This document shows positions 1 through 8,995 of a stretch of 64,000 bases of DNA, piece after piece. The notes beneath the pieces are model-generated. The model saw nothing but the letters and a program-made list of their open reading frames with translations. It made no database searches and was not told where the DNA came from. Each line of letters begins with the position of its first letter. Within the stretch, counting starts at the first letter, position 1. This DNA comes from Candidatus Competibacteraceae bacterium (lineage in GTDB: Bacteria; Pseudomonadota; Gammaproteobacteria; Competibacterales; Competibacteraceae): NCBI GenBank assembly GCA_003989085.1, contig RXIV01000005.1, positions 62,001 to 126,000 on the forward strand, read 5' to 3'. The position numbers and the translations under genes are program-made.

Positions 1-2
1 AC

Positions 3-1409
3 CTGTATGTGGCACTGGTCACACTCAGCGCGGTGCGAGACATGGCGGACCGGCTTACCTACTATGTCTGCATCGCTACTGACATTACCCGCCAGAAGGA
101 AACCGAGCAACACATTGAACGTCTGGCCTACTATGACGCCCTGACTGGCTTGGCGAACCGGGCGCTGCTGATCCAGCGGGTCGAACAGGCACTGGCGAGG
201 CAGCGTTGCGAATCCCTGGCGCTGCTGTTTGTGGATATAGACCGATTCAAGGAAATCAATGATTCGCTTGGTCACACCGGTGGTGATGCGTTGCTGCTGG
301 CGGCCACCGTCCGGCTGCGGGGGCTACTGCGAGAAACCGACACCGCTTGCCGGCTGGGTGGCGACGAGTTCGTGCTGCTACTACCGGGGAGAGACCAGGC
401 TGAGGCGCGGCAGGTAGCTGACCTGCTGCTGGCCGCCTTCCGCCGGCCCTTCATAGTCGCTGGTCACAACTTGCGAGCAACGGTATCCATTGGTATCGCC
501 CTGTATCCGCAGGATGGCGCCCGCTTTACCGATCTGCTTAAGAACGCCGATGCTGCCCTGCACCGGGCCAAGCAGGAAGGTCGCAACACCTACCTGTTCT
601 ATGTCCAGGAAATGAATGTCGCCGCTCTGGAGCGGTTGGTGCTGGAATCGGAACTGCGCCAAGCGATTGATCGCGGGCAACTGGCCGCCTATTTCCAGCC
701 CAAGGTGCATCTGAGCGACGGGTCGCTGGCCGGCGCTGAGGCGTTAGTGCGCTGGCTTCACCCGGTGCATGGTTTGATTCCACCGGGACGCTTCATCCCG
801 GTCGCAGAAGCCAGCGATCTGATCGTGGCGCTGGGGAACTGGATGCTGGAAGCGGTCTGCCAACAACAAGCAATCTGGCGGGAAGCCGGGTTGCCGCCGC
901 TGACGGTGGCGGTCAACCTGGCAGCCCGCCATTTTCGCGATCCAGGCTTGATCCAGCACATCCAGACCTTATTAGCTGTCCACGGCTTAAACCCTGATGC
1001 GCTGGAGCTGGAATTAACCGAATCAACCCTGCTGGAAGCCGGTGCGCAGACTGGCGAAACCCTGGCAGTGCTCAAACAACTGGGGGTGGGACTGGCGATT
1101 GATGATTTCGGCACCGGCTATTCCAGCCTGGGCTATCTCAAGCGCATACCGATCACCGCGCTCAAGATTGATCAAAGTTTCGTGCGCGATCTCGTGCATG
1201 ATGCGGATGATCGTACCCTGGCCGCCACCATCATCGCCCTCGGTCATGGTCTGGGATTGTCGGTGGTGGCGGAAGGTGTAGAGACCGCAGAACAGCGGCA
1301 GATTCTGCTCGATCAGGGCTGTAACTTGGCGCAAGGTTATTATTTTGGCCGACCCATGCCAGCGGATCAGTTCGCGACCTGGGTCAAAAACACGGGAGAA
1401 AAGACTTGA
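3..1409 (+). CDS. GGDEF-EAL c-di-GMP turnover protein, 5' truncated by window edge
   Basis: The reading frame is open from the first bases, so the N-terminus lies outside the window. A GTG at 9 is a formal start, but the preceding residues already look like the end of a PAS/PAC sensor domain. Counting from that GTG, the GGDEF domain covers about residues 40-200 with an intact GGDEF motif at 117-121, and the EAL domain covers 210-460 with EAL at 244-246, the QPK motif at 230-232, and DDFGTG at 365-370. The signature residues are present, so both cyclase and phosphodiesterase activity are possible; which dominates cannot be told from sequence. The stop overlaps the next start by 4 nt, suggesting co-translation with the small secreted protein downstream. 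Confidence 0.9.
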   Translation: MYVALVTLSAVRDMADRLTYYVCIATDITRQKETEQHIERLAYYDALTGLANRALLIQRVEQALARQRCESLALLFVDIDRFKEINDSLGHTGGDALLLAATVRLRGLLRETDTACRLGGDEFVLLLPGRDQAEARQVADLLLAAFRRPFIVAGHNLRATVSIGIALYPQDGARFTDLLKNADAALHRAKQEGRNTYLFYVQEMNVAALERLVLESELRQAIDRGQLAAYFQPKVHLSDGSLAGAEALVRWLHPVHGLIPPGRFIPVAEASDLIVALGNWMLEAVCQQQAIWREAGLPPLTVAVNLAARHFRDPGLIQHIQTLLAVHGLNPDALELELTESTLLEAGAQTGETLAVLKQLGVGLAIDDFGTGYSSLGYLKRIPITALKIDQSFVRDLVHDADDRTLAATIIALGHGLGLSVVAEGVETAEQRQILLDQGCNLAQGYYFGRPMPADQFATWVKNTGEKT

Positions 1410-1819
1410 ATTTCATCAAAGGGTTGGTTCTAGCAGTCGGTCTGGCGATTGGCGCCAGCGCCGGAGCAGCGATGGATAGCCAAGTTTCACAGGGTTCGGC
1501 GCTGTCCGCAGAAGGCGCCTCGGCGCTGGTTGCAGGCAGTGTCGAGGTCATCGCTGGTTCGCCGACACTGACTGTGCTGGCGGTAAACGCTGTCGCGGAG
1601 GGATCGGTAGTGGTGCTAAAAGGTGCATCGACCGCAGCGACAGTATCGGTTAAGGTAACACCGGAAATCGCTGGCGAATTGTCGAAAGCAGTGGGAGCGA
1701 CAGTGACGGTGATTACCGAATCTGCAGGTTATTCGTTAATTTACGCCGGCAACCTGATCGCCTTTATCCCGAATGAAAGTAGTAAAAAGCTGCTGCATCA
1801 CACCCCACATCCGCAATGA
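1406..1819 (+). CDS. Small exported protein of unknown function
   Basis: 137 residues starting at a TTG that overlaps the preceding stop codon. A GGGAGAA ribosome-binding site at 1394-1400 supports it. Residues 1-22 form a clear signal peptide, with cleavage likely after an Ala-rich stretch. The mature part is rich in Val, Ala, Ser and Gly and alternates like beta strands, with repeated short hydrophobic patches. I do not recognise a domain. Its coupling to the c-di-GMP enzyme upstream may mean an envelope output of that signalling, but this is only inference from position. Confidence 0.7.
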   Translation: MNFIKGLVLAVGLAIGASAGAAMDSQVSQGSALSAEGASALVAGSVEVIAGSPTLTVLAVNAVAEGSVVVLKGASTAATVSVKVTPEIAGELSKAVGATVTVITESAGYSLIYAGNLIAFIPNESSKKLLHHTPHPQ

Positions 1820-1882
1820 AGTTTGGTCTGGGGAATGTCGGCTAACGCTAACCTAAAAGCTTAGCTTTCAGGAGCAACGCCC

Positions 1883-2131
1883 ATGCAACGCCGTGATATG
1901 CAGGCTCTGCTGGTTTCCTTGGGCATCACCGGTCTGCTGATGGGAGGAATGGCGTATTTCATCAGCGCCTGGTGGGGGCGACTACCTAAAGTGGTGGCTC
2001 TGATCCTGTTTATTCTGCTGGCCATCATGGTGATCGGCTATCCGATCTACGCGCTGGCCCAATGGTCGGATCGCGCTCTGCTACGCTGGCGAGAGACGCA
2101 AACCCAAGAACGCAAGACGCCTCCCGACTAA
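1883..2131 (+). CDS. Small inner-membrane protein, two predicted helices
   Basis: 82 residues with an AGGAG ribosome-binding site shortly before the ATG. Two hydrophobic segments (about residues 7-28 and 35-58) separated by a short Trp/Arg-containing loop predict a hairpin membrane protein; the C-terminal tail is charged and hydrophilic. No recognised domain. It follows the secreted protein by about 60 nt on the same strand. The next 199 bases (2132-2330) show no convincing gene. Confidence 0.6.
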   Translation: MQRRDMQALLVSLGITGLLMGGMAYFISAWWGRLPKVVALILFILLAIMVIGYPIYALAQWSDRALLRWRETQTQERKTPPD

Positions 2132-2330
2132 CCGTATTGCAACACCGGCTGGACGCCCGAACTACACTTGGCTTTACGATGAAAGCGAAACCTTGAAGGA
2201 TGGGGAGGATGTTGAATTCCTGGTTAAACTTCTCTCTTAGCAGAGACTGCACAAAAACCCCATAACCCAACGGGAACCTGGGATTTCCCGGATTTTACTC
2301 CACCCACTCAGCATGTGACTATCTAAATCA

Positions 2331-2618
2331 ATGAGTTACTTTTACAATTCCTTAACCGCCGCCCTGCTCGGAATTCTGATGACCATTGCCACTGCCGAAC
2401 CCCTGGCGCTTCGCCAAGACGATACCGTTGAGAAAATCCTGATCGCCCAGAAAGGAAAAAAGGTCACAATCCGCCTCGGATCAGGCGAAGACCTCAGCGG
2501 AACCGTCAAGGAAGTCAATGGTTCACTGGTGCAGTTAAGCGAACTGACCGGCAAGGAGTTTTACGATGCCGTTATCCCGACCAAGGACATCACGGCGGTC
2601 ATCATCCGCACCCGTTAG
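2331..2618 (+). CDS. Small exported protein, possibly Sm-like beta fold
   Basis: 95 residues. Residues 1-22 form a signal peptide. The mature part has a lysine-rich patch followed by a pattern of short strands with Gly-Ser/Gly-Glu turns that resembles Sm-like or small beta-barrel proteins of the bacterial envelope. That resemblance is my reading of the pattern, not a family match. No obvious strong ribosome-binding site. The following gene starts about 50 nt downstream on the same strand. Confidence 0.55.
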   Translation: MSYFYNSLTAALLGILMTIATAEPLALRQDDTVEKILIAQKGKKVTIRLGSGEDLSGTVKEVNGSLVQLSELTGKEFYDAVIPTKDITAVIIRTR

Positions 2619-2666
2619 CGGTTTTCACCTATTGACCGCCACCGTGAGGCCTTGCGAGTCCCGCAG

Positions 2667-3602
2667 ATGAATTTCATGACCGACATCCTGCTGCCCGCTG
2701 GCCGGTCAGCGATGGATTTGGCGCTGTTCGTGTTGCTGCCGCTGATGGTGGCGATGCTGGCGCTGATGCGGCTGCTGGAGGCCAAAGGTCTGCTTGACTG
2801 GATCGTCGCTCGGTTGGCGCCGGCCGTGCGTCCGTTCGGACTGACCGGCTTGAGCCTGTTTGCGGCGCTGCAAATCAACCTAGTCAGCTTCGCTGCCCCG
2901 ATTGCGACATTGGCGATGATGGAGCAACGAGGCGTTTCGGATCGGCATCTGGCGGCCACGCTGGCGATGGTGTTCGCTATGGCCCAAGCTAATGCCAGCC
3001 TGCCGCTAGCGGCGCTGGGCCTGCATCTGGGACCGACCTTGCTATTTTCAGTCCTCGGCGGACTGGTTGCGGCTGCCGTCACTTATCACGGTTTCGGGCG
3101 CAGGCTGTCCGAGGAAGAAGTCCTTGCCGATGACACCCTGCACCATGCCACGGCGGAAGGCGCAAAAGGGGTGTTGGATGTGATCAACCGCGCCGGCGCC
3201 GAGGCGTTCAAAATCACTATCGGCGCGATCCCGCTGTTGGTGTTATCGCTAGTGTTCGTGACTGCTCTGCGCCAGATTGGGGCGGTGGACGCCTTGACGC
3301 ACGGACTAACCCCGTTGCTGGGGGCGATAGGCATTGATCCAGCGCTGATCCTGCCAACCGTCGTCAAGTATCTAGCCGGCGGCACCGCCATGCTGGGCAC
3401 GGTAGACGAAATGCTGCGACATGGTCAGTTCACCACCACCCTGCTCAATCAGGGCGCCGGGTTTCTAATCAACCCGCTGGACGTTCCCGGCGTAGCGATT
3501 CTGGTGTCTGCCGGTCGCCGCGTTGCCGGAGTATGGAAGCCTGCCGCCCTAGGTGCAGTAGTAGGCATTACGGTTCGCACCCTCTGTTCCCTGTCCCAGT
3601 AA
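2667..3602 (+). CDS. Nucleoside-recognition (Gate) domain membrane protein
   Basis: 311 residues with about eight hydrophobic segments and two copies of a Gate-like membrane unit, as in nucleoside-recognition-domain proteins related to spore maturation proteins A/B and YjiH. Features include an Asn/Ser-containing helix near residue 75 and the conserved C-terminal segment with Gly-Thr-Ala-Met around residue 240. Substrate is not predictable; the family is thought to handle nucleosides or small ions. I chose the ATG at 2667; an upstream TTG at 2652 is in frame but less convincing. Confidence 0.75.
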   Translation: MNFMTDILLPAGRSAMDLALFVLLPLMVAMLALMRLLEAKGLLDWIVARLAPAVRPFGLTGLSLFAALQINLVSFAAPIATLAMMEQRGVSDRHLAATLAMVFAMAQANASLPLAALGLHLGPTLLFSVLGGLVAAAVTYHGFGRRLSEEEVLADDTLHHATAEGAKGVLDVINRAGAEAFKITIGAIPLLVLSLVFVTALRQIGAVDALTHGLTPLLGAIGIDPALILPTVVKYLAGGTAMLGTVDEMLRHGQFTTTLLNQGAGFLINPLDVPGVAILVSAGRRVAGVWKPAALGAVVGITVRTLCSLSQ

Positions 3603-3756
3603 TGTAGATTCATCGTCGATCCGGGTTAATCCTTTCAAGGCTGTTCCCGTCCGCTGCTGAATGTCTTTGTTGGCCGACCGTACTATACACGGCCGGCCAA
3701 CGCTCAGCCCATCAAATTGCCTGGCCTCCCATTCTTGTTAGAAAAGCGCCAGCAAC

Positions 3757-4019
3757 CTATTTCCAACCCGCCTTAGCATCACACTCTTTTGCTTCTTTCG
3801 CGTGAGTTTTTTCCCACTGAGTGATCGACTGAGTTTCGTTGTCGTCCATTTTTTCATTCATGCATTCGCAATATTTCCTGACCACCTCAGTCGTTTTACC
3901 TTCATTTTTATTATCCATCATGCATTGGGAAATCCACTGGATGTCATCCGAACCGGCAAGGGCCGAACCACTTACAGTAACAGCGGCAATAAAAAAAAGG
4001 TGTTGAGCTTTACATTCAC
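3757..4019 (-). pseudogene. Small secreted Cys-containing protein, frameshifted at a homopolymer
   Basis: On the minus strand an AGGAG (4027-4031) lies 7 nt before a GTG at 4019. Reading from that GTG gives the start of a signal peptide and then terminates early. The mature protein is in another frame: it ends at TAG 3757-3759 and carries an Ala-rich cleavage region, then Cys, a Tyr-Cys-x-Cys-Met motif and a late Cys. The two frames would join if the run of eight T (plus-strand A run 3991-3998) had nine or six. So this is a recently broken gene, a slippage-controlled gene, or a sequencing error in a homopolymer. Intact it would encode about 87 residues. The rest of 3603-4244 shows nothing else I can support. 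Confidence 0.6.
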
Positions 4020-4244
4020 AGCAGATCTCCTGATGTAAGTGCTGGTAAAAACCTCCGCAAAGCTACCAGCAAGGTTGGCGACAGAAATTGCGCCTGAACC
4101 TGCGCCGCTATTTACCGAGGCTGGGCCAAGTATAGATTTGGCCAGTTTCAAGTGTGGCAAGGGAGCTAAAAAATTTGCCGGGAAAATTTGGAGCGGCGCA
4201 CATCGATCCTCCTGGCGTTGGCATGGATCAAGATCCCTGCGGTG

Positions 4245-4273
4245 TTGAGAATGATTCTTATTTGAAATATAAT
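4245..4273 (+). promoter_or_regulatory. Sigma70-type promoter with overlapping Fur box
   Basis: TTGAGA at 4245-4250 and a perfect TATAAT at 4268-4273 are separated by 17 bp. The segment TGAGAATGATTCTTA at 4246-4260 matches the 7-1-7 Fur consensus (TGATAATnATTATCA) at most positions and covers the -35 and the front of the spacer. It sits 84 bp before the ferritin-like/feoAB operon, where iron-dependent repression would be expected. Confidence 0.7.
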
Positions 4274-4343
4274 CGCGTTCATCACGCGACCAGACCCAGC
4301 CAGTCGCGCCTTCCGTTTCCTAAACTAGTGGGGCAGCATCAAC

Positions 4344-4811
4344 ATGAATCAGACCTTCAATCAGAACGCCGCCATCGGCGTATTGAACCGTATTCTTGAA
4401 CTGGAACTGGCTGGTGTGGTGCGCTACACCCACTACGCGCTCATGGTGTATGGCTACAACCGCATCCCCATCGTCGGCTGGCTTAACGCGCAGGCCGATG
4501 AAAGTCTGCTACACGCTCGCTTGGCCGGAGAATTGATCACCAGCTTGGGCGGACACCCCTCACTTGGTATTGGCCCGTTGCTGGAAACGCACCAGCACGA
4601 CATCGGCGACATTCTCCGCGAATCGCTGGCCCATGAGGAGGAAGCGCTCAAAGCCTATTACGATCTACTGGACTGTGTGCAAAACAAGGATGTCCGGCTG
4701 GAAGAGTACGCTCGCACCCAGATCGCCGAGGAAGTCACCCATCGGGACGAGGTGGAAAAGATGCTGCGATCACCGGCTCAAACCCGAGCGGCTACGGAGG
4801 CGCCTCAATGA
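4344..4811 (+). CDS. Ferritin-like (bacterioferritin-type) di-iron protein
   Basis: 155 residues, the usual bacterioferritin length, predicted four-helix bundle. Candidate di-iron ligands are visible in order: Glu21, Glu53 with His57 (ExxH), Glu98/99 and Glu130 with His133 (ExxH). The usual haem-binding Met of bacterioferritin is not evident, so a haem-free storage or ferroxidase role is possible. It is the first gene after a Fur-type promoter and overlaps feoA by 4 nt (ATGA), so iron storage or oxidation is translationally linked to ferrous iron uptake. The start is the ATG at 4344. Confidence 0.8.
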   Translation: MNQTFNQNAAIGVLNRILELELAGVVRYTHYALMVYGYNRIPIVGWLNAQADESLLHARLAGELITSLGGHPSLGIGPLLETHQHDIGDILRESLAHEEEALKAYYDLLDCVQNKDVRLEEYARTQIAEEVTHRDEVEKMLRSPAQTRAATEAPQ

Positions 4812-5161
4812 ATGCCTATACCGAACAGGCATGCCAGGCTCTCGAAGTGGGCCGCCTAGTGAAGGCGGGCCTAACCCAGCCTTTGGGCCAGATGCCACGG
4901 GGTAGTATCGGGCGCATTCTGGCGGTGAGCGGGATGGGCGACCGGAATATCGAACGCGGCCTGCTGGAAATGGGCTTCATCGAAGGCGCGTGTATCGAGG
5001 TGCTGCACTATGGCTTACTCGGTCGTGACCCGCTGGCGGTGCGGATCAATCAGAGCATGACCGTGGCCTTGCGGCAGGTCGAGGCAAACGCGGTGCTGGT
5101 CGGGCCGCTGCTTGATCAAACCGGGACTGGGCCAGGCGCCAGCCAGGAGCGTGGGACATGA
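4808..5161 (+). CDS. feoA: Ferrous iron transport protein A
   Basis: 117 residues. The C-terminal 75 residues are a FeoA SH3-like domain (Gly-Met-Gly-Asp near residue 40, conserved hydrophobic strands, Leu-Arg-Gln near the end). A roughly 35-residue N-terminal extension is longer than the common form of about 75 residues. Start and stop each overlap the neighbours by ATGA, typical of a tightly coupled feoAB unit. FeoA is a cytoplasmic partner of FeoB. Confidence 0.88.
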   Translation: MNAYTEQACQALEVGRLVKAGLTQPLGQMPRGSIGRILAVSGMGDRNIERGLLEMGFIEGACIEVLHYGLLGRDPLAVRINQSMTVALRQVEANAVLVGPLLDQTGTGPGASQERGT

Positions 5162-7062
5162 CCGCCGGAATCCTGACCGCAGACCACGCTCGGATGGTTC
5201 AGATTGCGCTGGTGGGTCCACCTAACAGCGGCAAGACTACCCTGTTCAATACTCTGACTGGCGGCCGGCAAAAGACCGCCAACTACCCCGGCGTGACCGT
5301 CGAACGCAAAAGCGGGCGGTTACGGACCCCGGTTGGCCACACGGTCGAACTACTCGACCTGCCCGGAAGCTATAGCTTGCGCGCCCGCAGTCCTGACGAA
5401 GCTATCACCCGCGACGTGGTGCTGGGTCGGCAGGCGCAGGAAGGGCTGCCGGACGCCGTGGTTTGCGTGACCGACGCCACCAATCTGGGCCAGCATTTGC
5501 GACTGCTGCTGGAACTACGTCAATTGGGAAGGCCGCTGATTCTAGCGCTCAACATGATGGACCTCGCCCAGAAACGCGGCTGCCAGATCAGCATCGAAAC
5601 CCTGTCAAAACAATTGGGGATTCCGGTCGTGACCACGGTGGCGATGCGCAAGCATGGGGTGCAAGACCTGCTCGGCGAGATCGACGTGTTGCTGAACCAG
5701 ACTCCTGCTACGGTGGGAACCACCGCCGCTGATGCTTGGGAAGAACCCTCGCCCGACGCTATTCGCGCTTATCACCAAGAGGTGGAGCGACTGCTGAAAG
5801 AAGTGATTATTCAGGAAGCCGCGCCGGAGCGGCTGACCCGGCAATTGGATCGAGTGGTGCTGCATCCGGTGGTCGGGCCGTTGATTCTACTCAGCATTCT
5901 GTTCCTGATGTTCCAGGCAGTGTTCAACTGGGCGGCGACCCCGATGGACTGGATTAATGGCGGCATGGCGGCGCTGCAAGAAGTGGTCTCCGCCCACATG
6001 GAAGACAGCTTGCTCAAAAGTCTGGTGGTGGATGGGATTATTGCCGGTATCAGCGGCGTGGTAATTTTTCTGCCGCAAATCCTGATTTTGTTCTTGTTCA
6101 TCCTGCTGCTGGAAGATTTCGGCTACATGACCCGCGCCGCATTCCTGATGGATCGGTTGATGAGCCGGGTCGGCTTGAACGGCCGCGCCTTCATCCCTCT
6201 GCTGTCCAGTTTCGCTTGTGCGGTTCCCGGCATCATGGCCACCCGTGCTATTGCGCATCCACTGGATCGGCTGACCACCATCCTGATTGCGCCGTTGATG
6301 ACCTGTTCGGCGCGGTTGCCGGTGTACATCCTGCTGATCGCGGCATTCATACCCAATACCACGGTTTGGGGCGGGATCGGCTTGCAGGGGCTGGTCATGT
6401 TCGGATTGTATGCGACTGGCATTGTCGGCGCTCTAGTCGCGGCGGGCGTGTTGCGGCTGACCGTATTGCGCGGCAGCCGACAACCGTTGCTGATGGAGCT
6501 GCCCAGCTACAAGTGGCCGAATCCGGCTAACGTGCTGTTGGGGTTGCTGGATCGCGCCAAAATTTTCATGCGGCGAATCGGCACGATCATTTTGAGCGTG
6601 TTGGTGGTGCTGTGGTTTCTATCGACCTTTCCCGGCGCGCCGGCAGGAGCCACAGAACCGGCGATTTATTACAGCTTTGCCGGAATCATCGGGCGCGGAC
6701 TGGAACCGTTGCTGGCGCCGATTGGTTTCAACTGGCAGATCGCCATCGCTCTGGTGCCGGGGCTGGCGGCGCGAGAGGTGGCAGTAGCGGCGCTCGGCAC
6801 CGTGTACGCCTTGAGCGGCGATAAAGAGGCCATTGCGGAAACGTTGGCTACGACGCTGGCTCACGACTGGACGCTGGCGACGGCGCTGGCGTTGCTGGCT
6901 TGGTATGTGTTCGCCCCGCAATGTCTGGCGACGCTGGCTGCCGCCCGCCGCGAAACCAACTCCTGGCGCTGGCCGGTTTTTATGTTTGCTTATCTGATAG
7001 TGCTGGCCTATGTCGCGGCATTGATCACCTACCGGGTGGCGCTGGCGATGGGAGGCGGCTGA
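5158..7062 (+). CDS. feoB: Ferrous iron transporter FeoB
   Basis: 634 residues. The N-terminal G domain shows G1 (GPPNSGKT, residues 20-27), G2 Thr in a Pro-Gly-Val-Thr-Val segment, G3 DLPG and G4 NMMD. A helical GDI-like linker follows, then about eight to ten membrane helices with two Gate-type halves and the conserved Cys in a Ser-Phe-Ala-Cys-Ala-Val-Pro-Gly segment. It moves Fe2+ across the inner membrane. It is shorter than the enterobacterial form (about 770) but within the range of the family. Coupled to feoA by ATGA; an internal ATG at codon 13 is an alternative start. Confidence 0.95.
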   Translation: MTAGILTADHARMVQIALVGPPNSGKTTLFNTLTGGRQKTANYPGVTVERKSGRLRTPVGHTVELLDLPGSYSLRARSPDEAITRDVVLGRQAQEGLPDAVVCVTDATNLGQHLRLLLELRQLGRPLILALNMMDLAQKRGCQISIETLSKQLGIPVVTTVAMRKHGVQDLLGEIDVLLNQTPATVGTTAADAWEEPSPDAIRAYHQEVERLLKEVIIQEAAPERLTRQLDRVVLHPVVGPLILLSILFLMFQAVFNWAATPMDWINGGMAALQEVVSAHMEDSLLKSLVVDGIIAGISGVVIFLPQILILFLFILLLEDFGYMTRAAFLMDRLMSRVGLNGRAFIPLLSSFACAVPGIMATRAIAHPLDRLTTILIAPLMTCSARLPVYILLIAAFIPNTTVWGGIGLQGLVMFGLYATGIVGALVAAGVLRLTVLRGSRQPLLMELPSYKWPNPANVLLGLLDRAKIFMRRIGTIILSVLVVLWFLSTFPGAPAGATEPAIYYSFAGIIGRGLEPLLAPIGFNWQIAIALVPGLAAREVAVAALGTVYALSGDKEAIAETLATTLAHDWTLATALALLAWYVFAPQCLATLAAARRETNSWRWPVFMFAYLIVLAYVAALITYRVALAMGGG

Positions 7063-7063
7063 G

Positions 7064-7288
7064 ATGTGGCAAGACGGGTTAGCGTTGCTGATTGTGGCCA
7101 TCGCCGTGCTGGCCTTGCTGCGGACTTACACACCGGTCGGGAGGTTGCGGTTTAACGTTCACCGGAGTGGCGACAGTTCGGACGCCAGTGTCGCCCCCAC
7201 TGGAGGGTGTGGCGGCTGCGGTTCAGGAGCGTCCTGCGCCAAAGCGCAGATCAAAGACCACTCAGGAGCGCTCCCACGGCGCAAGTAG
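7064..7288 (+). CDS. FeoB-associated Cys-rich small membrane protein
   Basis: 74 residues starting one base after the feoB stop. One N-terminal membrane helix (about residues 5-22) is followed by a hydrophilic stretch and a Cys/Gly cluster GGCGGCGSGASC. This layout matches the FeoB-associated Cys-rich membrane proteins that replace FeoC in many bacteria. The role is unproven; Cys ligands could bind iron. Operon position is the main support. Confidence 0.75.
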   Translation: MWQDGLALLIVAIAVLALLRTYTPVGRLRFNVHRSGDSSDASVAPTGGCGGCGSGASCAKAQIKDHSGALPRRK

Positions 7289-7354
7289 TTTCTGTCCAAG
7301 CGCTACTACCGATCTCGTTTGCTCTTGGTTCGTTGCGCAACAGGCCAAGGCGGG

Positions 7355-8362
7355 TTAAGGCCATTGCCACAATGACGCGGCCAGAGAAATGCCGCCGCCG
7401 CTGGCGCAAAACAACACCAGGGAATCCGGTTTAGGACCTTGGCCTTGGGCGATAGCGTCGTCCAGCGCCATCGGCAGACAGGCGGAGCCTGTGTAGCCAT
7501 ACCGGTCCATGATCCAGTGGGTTTTGGCGAGTGGCTGCCCGAGCGCGGTCATAGTGGCTTCGATGGCGCGCAGATTAACCTGGGTAAAGTAGTAGCAATC
7601 CACATCATCCGGGTGCAGGCGGGTTCCAAGCCGCGCACTGGCCCGAGCCAGCAGCTGCTCAATCAACGGCGGCCACTGTTCGACATTGAAGGTCGCCGGA
7701 AACGGACGCAGGAACTGCACGACGGGTGGTCCAGACTGCGTCAGGTTTTCAGCAGTGGCCGGACGGAACGTCCCGCCGGTGTAAATGCCTAGCGCATCGT
7801 GGTATTCACCCGCTGCCGTCGTTACGGTAGCCAGCCAGCCCGGCGCTGGGCTGGCGCCCACCACCACCGCCCCGGCGCCATCAGCAAACAGGGTTGCGGT
7901 TTTCTTATCGTTTCCATCGAGAAACCGGCTCATCCCATAGGCGCCGATGACCAAAACCGCCTGTTCTTCCGGTTCGGTGAGGATGATCTTTGCGGCCAGG
8001 TCCAGGGCGATCACCCACCCGGCGCAGGCGCTGTTTACGTCAAATACTCCAGCCCGCCGGGCGCCCAACTTGGCTTGCACCACTGCCGCCGTTGCCGGGC
8101 TGAGATAGTCCGGCGTGTCGGTAGCGACGATGATCCGGTCGAGCGCCGCCGGTTCCAAACCCGCCCGCGCCAATGCTATCCGCCCGGCGGCGACCGCCAG
8201 ATCGGAGGTCACTTGATCCGCCGCCATGAACCGCCGCTCGCGGATACCGATATGGTTCACCAGCCAGTCGTCTACAGACGCGCCGAAGCGGGGGGCGAAC
8301 TCGGCATTGGTCACGATCTGTTCGGGAACATAGCTGCCAGTGCTGACAATTCGGGCATACAT
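7355..8362 (-). CDS. Ketoacyl-ACP synthase III-like protein lacking catalytic His and Asn
   Basis: 335 residues of thiolase fold, similar along its whole length to FabH. The acyl-accepting Cys is kept (Cys113 in SACAGW). By comparison with E. coli FabH (HQANLR; GNTSA), the His position is Thr260 (TQVNLR) and the Asn position is Tyr290 (GYTGSA). Both are needed for decarboxylative condensation, so a normal KAS III reaction is unlikely. Acyl transfer, thioesterase or another Cys-only chemistry is more plausible, as in some KAS III-like acyltransferases of secondary metabolism. The ATG at 8362 has a GGAG before it; an upstream in-frame extension to 8437 looks non-coding. It is transcribed divergently from gloA. 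Confidence 0.8.
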   Translation of the reverse strand: MYARIVSTGSYVPEQIVTNAEFAPRFGASVDDWLVNHIGIRERRFMAADQVTSDLAVAAGRIALARAGLEPAALDRIIVATDTPDYLSPATAAVVQAKLGARRAGVFDVNSACAGWVIALDLAAKIILTEPEEQAVLVIGAYGMSRFLDGNDKKTATLFADGAGAVVVGASPAPGWLATVTTAAGEYHDALGIYTGGTFRPATAENLTQSGPPVVQFLRPFPATFNVEQWPPLIEQLLARASARLGTRLHPDDVDCYYFTQVNLRAIEATMTALGQPLAKTHWIMDRYGYTGSACLPMALDDAIAQGQGPKPDSLVLFCASGGGISLAASLWQWP

Positions 8363-8536
8363 GAAATTTTCTCCAGGAAAAACCGAGGTACAATCGGCCA
8401 TCCGGTGATGGGAGCGTCCCCCGTGCGGCGCCATCACATCCAGCCGACAGCGGGCCTTATCAAGGTTAGGCCCGATAGCCCGTCAGGTTGGGCGCTACCG
8501 GTTTCAGTTTATTTCTTGCGGTTAAGAGAGGTTATG

Positions 8537-8920
8537 ATGCGTATTCTGCATACGATGCTGAGAGTGGGCGATCTGGATCGCTCGATCCAGTTTTACACCG
8601 AGATCTTAGGGATGACGCTGTTGCGCCGTCAGGATTATCCGGGCGGTAAGTTTACCCTGGCATTTCTGGGCTACGGCGATGAATCTGATCATACAGTCCT
8701 TGAGTTGACTTACAATTGGGGCGTGGATCGCTACGAAACAGGGACGGGCTATGGTCACATCGCTATTGAAGTGGATGATGTATTTCTAGCTACGGCGGAA
8801 GCCAGGGATCGCGGCGGCAAGATTCTGCGCGAAGCTGGCCCCATGAATGCGGGGACGACGATCATCGCCTTTATCGAGGATCCGGATGGTTATCCGATTG
8901 AGCTGATCGGAAGAAAGTAG
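8537..8920 (+). CDS. gloA: Lactoylglutathione lyase (glyoxalase I)
   Basis: 127 residues, very close in pattern to E. coli GloA. The four metal ligands fall at the same numbers: His5, Glu56, His74, Glu122. The enzyme converts the methylglyoxal-glutathione hemithioacetal to S-lactoylglutathione in the cytoplasm and usually uses Ni2+ or Co2+ in this subfamily. The second ATG (8537) fits the GAGAGG ribosome-binding site and matches the E. coli N-terminus; the ATG at 8534 is too close. The long open frame upstream is not coding. Confidence 0.95.
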   Translation: MRILHTMLRVGDLDRSIQFYTEILGMTLLRRQDYPGGKFTLAFLGYGDESDHTVLELTYNWGVDRYETGTGYGHIAIEVDDVFLATAEARDRGGKILREAGPMNAGTTIIAFIEDPDGYPIELIGRK

Positions 8921-8995
8921 CGAATTGTCTTGAAGAATCCGCTGACATGACTGGGGCGATTCAGTAAAAACGGGTATGCGTAAGGAGTGGATGCC

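Noticed and set aside
3802-4038. Plus-strand ORF of 78 codons
   Set aside because: Antisense to the better supported secreted-protein gene at 3757-4019.
7799-8536. In-frame upstream extension of gloA
   Set aside because: It lies antisense to the KAS III-like gene, and GloA homology begins exactly at the ATG at 8537 with its own ribosome-binding site.
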